Below, piece after piece: positions 1 through 8,452 of a stretch of DNA of 31,604 nt. The notes beneath the pieces are model-generated. The model was given only the letters and a program-made list of their open reading frames with translations. It made no database searches and was not told the DNA's origin. A program made the position numbers and the translations under genes. The stretch lies in IMG/VR virus record IMGVR_UViG_3300030105_002676, positions 5,414 through 37,017 of that record. One strand, given 5' to 3'. This DNA comes from a virus. Position 1 is the stretch's first letter; each line of letters opens with the position of its first letter.

Positions 1-393
1 TGCCGCTAATATACATAGGGCGGGTTTCATATGTTCGTGTTTTATTTTACCAGAACCACGATCTGAGTCATCTGAAATTCTAATCACATCATCAACTTCA
101 GGGGTAGAAACTTCCTGTAAAATTATATCAGTGATCGCGATTACTCTATGTTTCTTTGGTGGTTCTACGGTGAAGAAGTCTCCAGCCTTCATTATTTTTT
201 TATCTACTACACCATCATCATTTTCCAACCAAACTTCCGCAGTACCTTCAATTATATAATTTGTTTCTAACTTTTGGTTATGGTATTGATAACTTGTCTT
301 TGTTCCGGCATTAATGTATATTCTCTTATAACAATACTTATCATTTAGTTCTAACCACTCTTCTCTTCCCCAAGGTTTATATATCGTTTTCAT
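1..393 (-). CDS. Cupin, mannose-6-phosphate isomerase-like (3' end beyond window)
   Basis: The frame is open from ATG at 393 to the window edge (131 codons), so the C-terminus is missing. The N-terminal KPWGREEW, the central HNQKLETNYIIEG segment and the later PPKKHR stretch look like the cupin half of mannose-1-phosphate guanylyltransferase / mannose-6-phosphate isomerase type II proteins. The fold and the two histidine patches suggest a metal-binding sugar-phosphate isomerase or epimerase. It overlaps the upstream HAD gene by 17 bases and is the last visible member of the glycan cassette, so a role in nucleotide-sugar supply is inferred. Exact substrate unknown; a stand-alone sugar-binding cupin is the alternative. 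Confidence 0.72.
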   Translation of the reverse strand, partial: MKTIYKPWGREEWLELNDKYCYKRIYINAGTKTSYQYHNQKLETNYIIEGTAEVWLENDDGVVDKKIMKAGDFFTVEPPKKHRVIAITDIILQEVSTPEVDDVIRISDDSDRGSGKIKHEHMKPALCILAA

Positions 394-739
394 CAAGTAA
401 CCCTTTATTTCTTTTTAAATTAATTGCATACGCGGTGTCTCTATCGCTATCACTTTTTCTGTCGTTAATGAGTATTCTATCTCCCCCACCAAACCCCATT
501 ATTAATTGGTCATAATTTATACCAGCTATTTGCATCTGTTTTATGGTTGCCTCTCTTGCACTCTCTTTTCTACCTGTAGTTATTATTAGTCTATAACCTT
601 TCGTGTCCCATTCAATTAACTTATCATGTACACCAGGTAAAACTTCTAATATTAAATTTGGATTTTGAACATCTATTGGATTTGAATGCTTTACCAACGT
701 ACCATCCAAATCACAAAATATAGTCTTTGGTCTACTCAT
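377..739 (-). CDS. HAD-family phosphatase, capsule-biosynthesis type
   Basis: A 120-residue HAD hydrolase without a large cap. Motif I is DLDGT (D10 nucleophile, D12 acid/base), motif II is the TTGR segment near 54-57, and motif IV is INDRKSDSD near 91-99. Short HADs of this form sit in capsule and LPS loci and remove phosphate from sugar phosphates. ATG at 739; its start overlaps the end of the preceding gene by 8 bases and its end overlaps the cupin gene by 17, so the three are probably co-translated. A nucleotide 5'-phosphatase or a polynucleotide 3'-phosphatase domain is a possible alternative, but the neighbours favour sugar phosphate. Confidence 0.75.
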   Translation of the reverse strand: MSRPKTIFCDLDGTLVKHSNPIDVQNPNLILEVLPGVHDKLIEWDTKGYRLIITTGRKESAREATIKQMQIAGINYDQLIMGFGGGDRILINDRKSDSDRDTAYAINLKRNKGLLDENDI

Positions 740-1580
740 AACTTAAAACCTCTTCTTTACTTAATTGTCTATATCTAAAAATATCATAATCTATACTATC
801 GTCTTTACTACCACCTATAATCTTGGGATTTAATTCATGCCAAGTAGCAAATGATCCTTCAATTGTGTCCTCTGTTAATAACCCAAGTTTTTTCAAATGC
901 CAAACCATTAAAAAATGATGTGATATAGTATTCCATTGTTCACATTGACCAGGTTTTGTATATGAGTCTAAAAGTTGGTACATCCTAGAAAACATTTTCA
1001 TGTAATCTGAGTTTGATGCGAATACATGATCTAACATTTCATTACTTTCATGAGGCCACCCATATGTTGGCATATCAGGATGTATAGGTATATGGAATTT
1101 ATTTGGATTTAAACTCTCAAAGTCAAATGGTTTATTCCAACACAAATCTAACCTAGCATTAACAACTAAATCATATTTAAAATTGTGTATTATTTCATAG
1201 GAATTAACTAATCTCATAACTTTTCTAAATCCATACCATCTACTCTTGTGATTTATCACCCTATTGATATTACCATCGGTAAATGTCTCTACTCCATTTA
1301 TAGCTGGAGCTTTAATTCTTCTTAAATGCTCTGGTATTTCAAAATTTATCTGTGGTACTAACGCAATCATTTTTGGTGATAAGTATTTTTGGAATTCTTC
1401 TCTAAAGTCTGTGTGCCAACTAAATACAAAAAAATCTACATCGTTATTTGGAACAATATACTTTTGTAATAAATTACTAACATACTTTAGTATTAAAAGT
1501 TGGTCATCACGTGTACTGCCACTTGAATTTTTACCAGTTAAACCACCAATTAGTCCATTTAATGTGTAAGCTATTTTCAT
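732..1580 (-). CDS. Glycan-cassette protein, glycosyltransferase-like, unknown
   Basis: 282 residues. I place the start at ATG 1580, which makes a 4-base ATGA overlap with the stop of the preceding gene; a TTG three codons earlier is less likely. Visible features are an N-terminal KIAYTLNGLIGG strand-loop, DVDFFVFSW near 50, NHKSRWYGF and KYDLVVNARLDLCW in the middle. The last resembles the acidic strand end of GT-A enzymes. Proteins of this appearance turn up in capsule/LPS loci and in phage glycan clusters, but I cannot assign a named family. Function inferred from context: sugar transfer or glycan assembly. Confidence 0.6.
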   Translation of the reverse strand: MKIAYTLNGLIGGLTGKNSSGSTRDDQLLILKYVSNLLQKYIVPNNDVDFFVFSWHTDFREEFQKYLSPKMIALVPQINFEIPEHLRRIKAPAINGVETFTDGNINRVINHKSRWYGFRKVMRLVNSYEIIHNFKYDLVVNARLDLCWNKPFDFESLNPNKFHIPIHPDMPTYGWPHESNEMLDHVFASNSDYMKMFSRMYQLLDSYTKPGQCEQWNTISHHFLMVWHLKKLGLLTEDTIEGSFATWHELNPKIIGGSKDDSIDYDIFRYRQLSKEEVLSYE

Positions 1581-2938
1581 ATTGTACAAATAACTCCTTC
1601 TCTATCAATCATTTTCCAACCAGATTTAGTTAAGAATCCAGCATCTTCTCCAATCAATGAGTCAACTTTAATCTTACCTTCTTTTATCTTATCATCTATT
1701 GAAGCTCTGATATTTCTATTGTTTGGGTTTCCATAATCATCTAATATTATTATTGGGCTGTCGAACATATCAATACATTTTTGTATGTCTATTGCAACTT
1801 GTGGATAATCATGACTAGCATCAACAAATACAACATCAACTTGTGGAAAATCCCAAGTGTCATTCGTTACATCCATTATTGAAGCCTCTACATTATCAAC
1901 ATCTTTACATTTTTGTTTTAGTATTTGAATGTTCTCTGGGTCTCTATCAACAGCATAAACTGTTTTAAATAACTCAGAAAAAATACGTGTAGTGTCTCCT
2001 TGACATGCTCCCAATTCTAAAACCTTCATTTTTTTATACTTTTCATCTTTAAAGTATTCAATCAAATCTGATTTAAATTTCTTTGATGTTGCATTCTTAA
2101 AAATATCTTTGTGATTTACCAAGTTTAATAACCTATCTGTTTCATTATAAGTATAATAATGTTTTACCAAATCCCAAGTTTTTTTCATTAGCTCAGTTCT
2201 TTGATCTTTTGGTATACCATTGAACATCCAGTTATTTGCATACTTAATAAAAAACGGAGTGGTATCTTCGTTTAATTGCCAATTATGAGAAAGCATTTCT
2301 TTTCTATGTGGGTGAGAACACATCCACAGCACATGAGGTAATATATTTAATTCTACATTATTTTTTTGAACCCAATAGTTTAATGGAGTTTGATCGTTTC
2401 CTTTACGAACAACTTCATCTTGCAACTTCATAAATGTTTCTTTATTGTCTATGTATAGTTGTTTAAGACCTTGAAAAACACCTTCATGACTTTCATTGAA
2501 TACCATAAAACCAGACCTAAAATACTTTGACGAGTCTAGTTTAAAGTCATCAAAAAATTCTTTATAACCTTGTATACTTTCATACACCCATCTCATATTA
2601 TCTATATCTCTAGTTACAGTAAATTTTCTATCAGTTAACTCAAAGAAATTAGGACAATCCCACTTCACCATTACCGTACTATCTATTAATGCTATCTGAT
2701 CATATTCTATGTTTCTACGTTTCAGTTCATCAAATACAAATATAGCTTTCTGCCAATTGATTCTGTAATCTTGTAGATTATTCTCTACTGGCTCTTCAAA
2801 TGGTACAAAGATAACATCATTTTTCTTACACCAATACTCCCAAGTTTTTTTGGAGTATTCAAAGTAATCAAAGTTTCCATATTTATCACTATGCTCTTTA
2901 TTTTTTACTGCTGGCCACCAAACAACGTTTTTCTTCAT
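1577..2938 (-). CDS. Fused glycosyltransferase (GT-A like) and SAM methyltransferase
   Basis: 453 residues in two parts. Residues about 1-250 look like a GT-A type nucleotide-sugar transferase: YDQIALIDSTVM near 80-90 carries the acidic strand end, and YFRSGFMVFN near 139-148 resembles the acceptor-side motif of GT8-like enzymes. Residues about 285-453 are a class I methyltransferase: VLELGACQGDTT (306-317) is the SAM-binding glycine-rich loop, VYAVDRDPENI the following acidic strand, and VVFVDASHDYPQ a Methyltransf_24-like motif. Translation couples to both neighbours by ATGA overlaps. A single enzyme that adds and O-methylates a sugar is inferred, not shown. Confidence 0.68.
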   Translation of the reverse strand: MKKNVVWWPAVKNKEHSDKYGNFDYFEYSKKTWEYWCKKNDVIFVPFEEPVENNLQDYRINWQKAIFVFDELKRRNIEYDQIALIDSTVMVKWDCPNFFELTDRKFTVTRDIDNMRWVYESIQGYKEFFDDFKLDSSKYFRSGFMVFNESHEGVFQGLKQLYIDNKETFMKLQDEVVRKGNDQTPLNYWVQKNNVELNILPHVLWMCSHPHRKEMLSHNWQLNEDTTPFFIKYANNWMFNGIPKDQRTELMKKTWDLVKHYYTYNETDRLLNLVNHKDIFKNATSKKFKSDLIEYFKDEKYKKMKVLELGACQGDTTRIFSELFKTVYAVDRDPENIQILKQKCKDVDNVEASIMDVTNDTWDFPQVDVVFVDASHDYPQVAIDIQKCIDMFDSPIIILDDYGNPNNRNIRASIDDKIKEGKIKVDSLIGEDAGFLTKSGWKMIDREGVICTI

Positions 2939-3843
2939 ACTAAAACAATTCCTTTTTTTAATCTCTTATCACATTCAAAATCTTTAACTAACAAAGTACC
3001 ATCAACTAATTTTAATATAAACTTACCATCAAAAAAATCTATTATTTCACCAACTTTATATGTACTAAAATCTAACTTAGTATCAAAGGGTACAGCATCC
3101 CACAAAATAACATTAGAGCCTTCATACACGAGAAATGAACCAGGAAAAGGTCGTGTAGTACCTCTGATTAAATTATAGATATCAATCATATCATGACTTA
3201 AATTTATCTTACCATCTTTTGGAGTCCGTTTAGGAAAAAAAGTTTCTTCAATATTGTTTTTCTGATTAAATAATTTTATACTATTAGTTTTATAGTCATT
3301 TATCAATTTAGATACTTCTGTTCTAGTGACTATTAAATCTTTCATCTTAATAGATTCCACACTATCCCAATTATTTATTTCAAACTTAACCGTAGAGTAC
3401 ATCATACCACTATCTGCTTTAGCAACATATTTAAACAGATTGAAGTAAACTTGATTAAAACCTCGTATGATTGACCAGTTCAATGGTGACCTACCTTTAC
3501 CATATGGTAATCCTAATGGACTAGCATGTGTTCCAAATACACCATTTTTAAATTTATCCAAAATATATTGAGGTATTAATCTTTGCCAACCATAACTTAT
3601 TCCTAGTTCAAATTCATTATTTTCAAAAAAATCACCACATGATTTTAAAGAGTAATCATCTGTACTATAACATTTTATATTATTTGTTTTAACAAACTCA
3701 GAAAAATCTCCCTCTCCAGCTATATGATTATTTTGTTTTATAGTATCATCAACTGTTACTATTAAATCTATATCGTTTTTAAACGTTTCCATTAAAGATA
3801 CAGTTGATTCCTTGACACCAAAAACTACTATTTTATATTTCAA
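2935..3843 (-). CDS. Formyltransferase, Fmt-like (probable sugar N-formyltransferase)
   Basis: 302 residues with an N-terminal Rossmann-type half, a THASPL segment holding the catalytic histidine (H106) and ADSGMMY holding the catalytic aspartate (D144), then a C-terminal OB-like half with TRPFPGSF. The family transfers a formyl group from 10-formyl-tetrahydrofolate. The asparagine normally two residues before the histidine is a glycine here (G104), an odd feature. The start is TTG at 3843 in a TTGA overlap with the preceding stop; it keeps the first beta strand, which the next ATG would remove. Neighbours are sugar enzymes, so N-formylation of an amino sugar is more likely than initiator-tRNA formylation. 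Confidence 0.72.
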   Translation of the reverse strand: MKYKIVVFGVKESTVSLMETFKNDIDLIVTVDDTIKQNNHIAGEGDFSEFVKTNNIKCYSTDDYSLKSCGDFFENNEFELGISYGWQRLIPQYILDKFKNGVFGTHASPLGLPYGKGRSPLNWSIIRGFNQVYFNLFKYVAKADSGMMYSTVKFEINNWDSVESIKMKDLIVTRTEVSKLINDYKTNSIKLFNQKNNIEETFFPKRTPKDGKINLSHDMIDIYNLIRGTTRPFPGSFLVYEGSNVILWDAVPFDTKLDFSTYKVGEIIDFFDGKFILKLVDGTLLVKDFECDKRLKKGIVLV

Positions 3844-4583
3844 GACAATAACTCAATTGGAAATGTTTTTGTCTCCGTATTCATAGAATGTATTAGTTCT
3901 ACATTTCTTTCCTCAATTAATTTGTTATAGTTTTTATAGTTATCTGGTATTCCCACATTGCTCCAAGAAAATGGGTGTGTTAATAATTGTAATTTATTAA
4001 TGTTATTAAAATCTAATGGGTGACCATATTTCCACATATGATTTGAATCTGCTAGATAATGTATTCGTAAATCTTCAGGTCGTTCTCCACTAAAATAGTG
4101 AAAAAATTCTTTAGCATAACAATTAATCTTATCAGGCACTTCAACATATTTTTTTAATAAAGTAGGATTACTCCCACATCTATGAAAAGCATACCTATCA
4201 ACTTCAAACCCATAATAATGTTCAAGGGTTTCTATATCTTTTAATATATAATCTGTTAATTCATCATCTGACATCGATGGTGGATTTTGATGTAATCCAA
4301 TATGATGGCCAAGGTTTTTGATTTCTTTAACTGCCTTGATATTTTTTTCTGAAAGGGCATTGTACGTATTGTTTCTCAATTGTACTGTATATGTAGAATT
4401 TACACCAAGTGAAGATTCAACATTTGCTAACTCTAAAGCTCTATCTACTGAAAATTCTATATCATGCCTTAAAACACAAAACTTCTCCGTATCAAATGTA
4501 ACATCTTTAAAATCAACAATTGGTAATTTACTATTTACTACGTTAATTATATTTTTATAATTTTTATAACTAAAATTATTCAT
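3840..4583 (-). CDS. Polysaccharide deacetylase-like (NodB fold)
   Basis: 247 residues. RHDIE (39-43) matches the shortened first NodB motif in which the second aspartate binds metal, and LGHHIGLHQ (91-99) matches the GHEIxxH histidine motif. YAFHRCG near 131-137 is a plausible third active-site motif. The family removes acetyl groups from N-acetyl sugars in an alpha/beta barrel. The gene sits directly before the formyltransferase with an overlapping stop and start. Deacetylation to a free amine followed by N-formylation is a sensible two-step modification, though this is inference. ATG at 4583 overlaps the preceding stop as ATGA. Confidence 0.7.
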   Translation of the reverse strand: MNNFSYKNYKNIINVVNSKLPIVDFKDVTFDTEKFCVLRHDIEFSVDRALELANVESSLGVNSTYTVQLRNNTYNALSEKNIKAVKEIKNLGHHIGLHQNPPSMSDDELTDYILKDIETLEHYYGFEVDRYAFHRCGSNPTLLKKYVEVPDKINCYAKEFFHYFSGERPEDLRIHYLADSNHMWKYGHPLDFNNINKLQLLTHPFSWSNVGIPDNYKNYNKLIEERNVELIHSMNTETKTFPIELLS

Positions 4584-5566
4584 ATCATATCCTCTATTTT
4601 TTTTCTAACAGCATTATAACTAAATACTTCATTTACTTTATCCCAAGCGTAATGTATAGCATCTAAGTGTTTTTTTGGATCGTTAATATAATCATCTACT
4701 TTATTTTCTAGGATTGACACATCACACGTTGCTGTTTCTGGAAATAAAATATGATGATAATCATTAACACCACCTATGTTTATAGTTCCTGTTGCTGCTA
4801 CTAATGAACATTGATTGCCTGGAAAATAGTCTACAGGGTCTAAATTAAAATGAAATGCGCATGATGACCAGTTCGTTATAAATTCTTTTTGTGACATATA
4901 ATCAAAGTTCTGACCATTTTGCATAGGTTTGAATCTAACTGGTATGTTATATTTATCTCCAATGTATTTTGAAAATTCATATGTATTTGACCTTCGTGCG
5001 ATTGGATTTGGTAAGTATGCCCAAATTGAAAGTTCTTTATCACCATAAAAATTATCATATAGATAATCAACATCAACTGGAATGGGAACAAAATTAAATG
5101 ATTTATCTATACTATCAGCTATCTGCTGATGTTCTTTTAGTTCTGGACGGTTTGTGACTACCACATCACATTCATTTAAAAACTTTATCCTAGCTTTATG
5201 TTTTGGGTGTTCATAGTCATATGGTGGCCCCACCCACAATTCCTTAATCCATCCAGCTATCTTTGCATTTGGATATTTTTTTCTAATTTTATCAACTGTA
5301 TAGTCAGGATTAAGTAAAAGTTTTTCCATAGATAACAATATCAAATCTAACTCCAAATCTGGTAAATCATCTCCATAATCATCCCATTTAATAAAACATC
5401 CATTTTCATATAGTTTGGGGTAATTCCACATACTTACATAAAATTCATTACTAATAGACTCTCCAATAAAACTATAAGGATTACCATTAAAATCATAACC
5501 TTTATTATCTTTTATTTGATAGGATTTTTTTCCACTAACGGTATCTAAAATCATTGCAAAATTCAT
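4580..5566 (-). CDS. Glycosyltransferase, GT-B-like
   Basis: 328 residues. The layout looks like a GT-B fold: an N-terminal half with LDLILLSMEKLL and CDVVVTNRPELKEH (a receptor-domain strand followed by helix), then VPIPVDVDYLY, the usual linker position, and a C-terminal half with CSLVAATGTINIGG and a late LFPETATCDV segment. It ends with a long helix packing back, as these enzymes do. I do not recognise a specific CAZy family and see no clear EX7E motif. ATG at 5566 shares one base with the stop of the preceding GT2 gene (TAATG). Role inferred: adds a sugar in the same glycan pathway. Confidence 0.6.
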   Translation of the reverse strand: MNFAMILDTVSGKKSYQIKDNKGYDFNGNPYSFIGESISNEFYVSMWNYPKLYENGCFIKWDDYGDDLPDLELDLILLSMEKLLLNPDYTVDKIRKKYPNAKIAGWIKELWVGPPYDYEHPKHKARIKFLNECDVVVTNRPELKEHQQIADSIDKSFNFVPIPVDVDYLYDNFYGDKELSIWAYLPNPIARRSNTYEFSKYIGDKYNIPVRFKPMQNGQNFDYMSQKEFITNWSSCAFHFNLDPVDYFPGNQCSLVAATGTINIGGVNDYHHILFPETATCDVSILENKVDDYINDPKKHLDAIHYAWDKVNEVFSYNAVRKKIEDMI

Positions 5567-6213
5567 TATGATTTCCTACTTAATAAATCTCTACTGAAAT
5601 TATCCATGTAGAATTGATTTTGTTGTTCTTGTTTTTCTTTAGTCTTTGGATGGTATAAACTTAGTTCTTGTTGTGGTGGTAAATGTGCATATGTTTTACA
5701 ACCTTTGATGTATTCATGTAATGGTCTTGTCCATCTTATAGACGCATCCCTTCTGAATACTCTTGCTTGATAATCAGGATAGTTTACCCACCCTTTATCT
5801 GATATTTTCCAACCCCATTTTTTAACATCTGCCTCTGTAAACCCATCTACAGTATTTACTCTTGGAATCCATATCAAATCAACACCATTGTTCATTTCTA
5901 TAATTTGTTTTAATTGTAACAATAAAAAATTGTGAGGATACTCATCCGCATCTATGTGAAATATGTAATCACCTGTTGATTTATCTATAATTGAATTTTT
6001 TTGGTCTGCAAAGTTACCATCAAGTTTTCTTTTGTAAACTATAGCTTTATTTTCAGATAGATATTCACCTAATACAGCCTCTACCTTTTCATCATCACCA
6101 TCAACACAAATAACTATCTCATCTTCTTCGTCTATCTTATCTAGTAATATATCTAATAACTTGTTTAGTTCATCTGATTCATTGTGAACTGTAATACCAT
6201 AACTAATTTTCAC
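5566..6213 (-). CDS. Glycosyltransferase family 2
   Basis: 215 residues, a short GT2. It opens with ISYGITVHNESDEL, the typical first strand and N-E loop, and the metal-binding DXD is HIDADEY at 87-92. IRWTRPLHEYI near 160-170 resembles the acceptor and catalytic region of WaaE/beta-glucosyl-type GT2 enzymes that act on LPS core. The start is GTG at 6213, overlapping the preceding gene by 11 bases. It should transfer a sugar from a nucleotide-sugar donor in the cytoplasm; there is no membrane segment. The family call is solid, the acceptor is unknown. Confidence 0.85.
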   Translation of the reverse strand: MKISYGITVHNESDELNKLLDILLDKIDEEDEIVICVDGDDEKVEAVLGEYLSENKAIVYKRKLDGNFADQKNSIIDKSTGDYIFHIDADEYPHNFLLLQLKQIIEMNNGVDLIWIPRVNTVDGFTEADVKKWGWKISDKGWVNYPDYQARVFRRDASIRWTRPLHEYIKGCKTYAHLPPQQELSLYHPKTKEKQEQQNQFYMDNFSRDLLSRKS

Positions 6214-6667
6214 TCAGTACCTCACTTAGTCCTCTTGGTAATTTTATTGGTTCTAAGAATACACCTGATTTTTTTGCTTCCGTATAATCATATGTTCTAT
6301 AAATCGAATGTGATTTTATATATTTTTTTATTCTAGTATACACAGCTTTAGTAGCACCACGATTTCCAACTCCCATCACCTCTACTCTATATATCTCATC
6401 ATCTCCACTTAAAACCTGTATTTCACCCATACTTTCTAATAGTTGTACAAGTTTTGGTTTATTTCTTATAGTTGGAATGTTACCACTTGTTTCTAATTTC
6501 AATCCTATCAGGTGAAATGTTTTAGAACCATCTTTTTTAGTATATGGCATTTTTGGATTCATAACCAATAAGGTGGTTAAAATTCCAACTGGTTTTTTAC
6601 CTTTATATCTAAATGATATAATATCACCGGCTTGTACTTTACCCCAAGTATATATCTGTTTAGGCAT
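6203..6667 (-). CDS. Conserved hypothetical protein
   Basis: 154 residues, soluble, basic. The N-terminus (WGKVQAGDIISFRYKGKKPVGIL) reads like a small beta-barrel of SH3 or KOW type, followed by a charged helical tail ending in a leucine-rich segment. No catalytic motif is visible. It is coupled to the zinc-ribbon gene before it (8-base overlap) and to the GT2 gene after it (11-base overlap). The pair between glycosyltransferases could be regulatory or structural; I cannot assign a function. Confidence 0.55.
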   Translation of the reverse strand: MPKQIYTWGKVQAGDIISFRYKGKKPVGILTTLLVMNPKMPYTKKDGSKTFHLIGLKLETSGNIPTIRNKPKLVQLLESMGEIQVLSGDDEIYRVEVMGVGNRGATKAVYTRIKKYIKSHSIYRTYDYTEAKKSGVFLEPIKLPRGLSEVLSEN

Positions 6668-7109
6668 TTTTACTCATATCCCTTGTTATTCCCATCAACT
6701 CACATGCTTTGATGAACTCATATTTACCAAATGTTTTCGCATTGTTAACATCTAGTCTTTGAGTGTGGTTGTCATACATAACACGCTCTTCTTTTGGTAT
6801 ATCTACGACTTCAGCGTATTTCCAAACATATGTATCAACTTCACCTTCTGGAAAAATCATTCCCAATTTACCCATATTAATTACCGATGGAAACCATACT
6901 ATGTTTCGTTCTGTATCTTCAAATTTAGAATCTCGTACTAACTTTGGTGATTTTTTAAGATTATCAATAAGTTTTAAACTTCCTATTTCGTAACGAGAAT
7001 CACTCATAAATCCACAATTAAAACATAAATACGAACTGAATGTTTCTTGCATTTCTTCAAAGCAATGATTTGTATCAAAACAAACTGGACAAGTTATTAT
7101 TTTTTCCAT
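6660..7109 (-). CDS. Zinc-ribbon protein of unknown function
   Basis: 149 residues with an N-terminal zinc ribbon made of CPVC (C7, C10) and CFNC (C29, C32). The rest has no recognisable motif beyond FGKYEFIKACELMG near the C-terminus. Zinc ribbons of this form bind nucleic acid or protein partners. It begins one base after the stop of the preceding GT4 gene region and overlaps the next gene by 8 bases. No function is assigned. Confidence 0.55.
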   Translation of the reverse strand: MEKIITCPVCFDTNHCFEEMQETFSSYLCFNCGFMSDSRYEIGSLKLIDNLKKSPKLVRDSKFEDTERNIVWFPSVINMGKLGMIFPEGEVDTYVWKYAEVVDIPKEERVMYDNHTQRLDVNNAKTFGKYEFIKACELMGITRDMSKNA

Positions 7110-7110
7110 A

Positions 7111-8442
7111 TTACACCTTCTTTAATTTTGGTAGTTTTATTTTTGGAGCCTCTACGTTATTAACTTTTGTTAACTTTGGCAACTTCAATTTTATTTCTTT
7201 AGGAAATTCAGGAACATATCTATCTAGTAATAGCCCAAATTCTCTAGTCATTGCATCTAAAGAAAATTTAGCTTTATTATAAATAGTTAATTTTTTAGCA
7301 GGAAGTGTATATTTTCTATAATTCTTGTATACATCTTTCATCATACGAGAAGCTTCATTATAATTAACTGTAAACCATTTCATACCATCTTGATGAAACT
7401 CATCTGGAAAAGAACCCCTTGCAACATCTGTTAATTCACCATTGAGTAAAACCGCATTTGGTCTTTTCAAGAAATCAGTATGACCACTCCAATTGGGTGC
7501 AATCACAGGTTTATTACTCAATGAAGCTTCTAGTAATGGTCTACCAAAACCTTCACCATGTGTCAATGATACATGAGCTTTTACTTTAGGATGATTGTAT
7601 AATTCATTAATTTCTGCATCCATAAAATCACCATGAAATAAATATACGTTAGGTAAGTCTCCATCAATTGAAACTTTGATTTCATCAATTTTAACCAACA
7701 GAGTTTGTCTATCTAATACAGAGTAACCGGCTCCACTAGTTTTCAGTATCAAAGCTGGTTTGTTTTTCATGTTCTTAAATGTTTCTAAAAATACCTTTAC
7801 TAACATACCCGTATCTTTTCTATCTTGTCCAAGTCCACCCTGCAACCAATGTCCTACATATAAAAAATTAAATTTTTCAGGTATTTTATCCATCTCAGCT
7901 AGAAGACTTTTTGAAAACTCATTAGTTATTTTATATATGTTGGTATCTGCACCCTCAAATAAAACTTCCATTGGTTTTTCTAATTTTAATTCACCAGTTT
8001 TTTGTTTTGTTCTATCATCTTCTATATCAAATTTAATGATTTTTAAATTATCTCTTACGAAGGTAGCTGGAACTATATTTAAATCCATTTTATTCATACC
8101 TTGTATCCAATGAGGATGACATAAAGTAGTTTCCAATCCAGCTGTAATACCTATATTATATTTTCCAACGGTTTGAAACTCAGTTGGTATAACAATATGT
8201 ATATGCAATTCTGGTTGATTTGGTAAGTTAGGTTCTGGTAATAACCTATCAATTATCATCTTATCATTTGGGTCATCGTAATGTAAAGCATTCATTGGTG
8301 TATTACCCCAACGAACCGGCCAAATTTTTATATCGTATTTATCTAATTTAATTAATGATCTACATATATCTCTACTATGTGCACCATAACCACTTCGGGT
8401 TGCAACTGGTGCTGTGACCAAACATACTGGTTTAGAACTCAT
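7111..8442 (-). CDS. Glycosyltransferase family 4
   Basis: 443 residues, full length for a GT-B enzyme. The N-terminus has the glycine-bearing loop RSGYGAHSRD that contacts the donor, and the C-terminal half contains HGEGFGRPLLEAS followed by NKPVIAPNWSGHTDF, the EX7E-type motif of GT4 enzymes. A lysine- and proline-rich tail with two copies of KLPKL ends the protein, which is unusual and may mediate binding. It lies 10 bases after the other GT4 gene. The target could be a surface glycan, virion protein or modified DNA; the downstream sugar-modifying genes favour a glycan. Confidence 0.85.
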   Translation of the reverse strand: MSSKPVCLVTAPVATRSGYGAHSRDICRSLIKLDKYDIKIWPVRWGNTPMNALHYDDPNDKMIIDRLLPEPNLPNQPELHIHIVIPTEFQTVGKYNIGITAGLETTLCHPHWIQGMNKMDLNIVPATFVRDNLKIIKFDIEDDRTKQKTGELKLEKPMEVLFEGADTNIYKITNEFSKSLLAEMDKIPEKFNFLYVGHWLQGGLGQDRKDTGMLVKVFLETFKNMKNKPALILKTSGAGYSVLDRQTLLVKIDEIKVSIDGDLPNVYLFHGDFMDAEINELYNHPKVKAHVSLTHGEGFGRPLLEASLSNKPVIAPNWSGHTDFLKRPNAVLLNGELTDVARGSFPDEFHQDGMKWFTVNYNEASRMMKDVYKNYRKYTLPAKKLTIYNKAKFSLDAMTREFGLLLDRYVPEFPKEIKLKLPKLTKVNNVEAPKIKLPKLKKV

Positions 8443-8452
8443 ATTTTACTCC

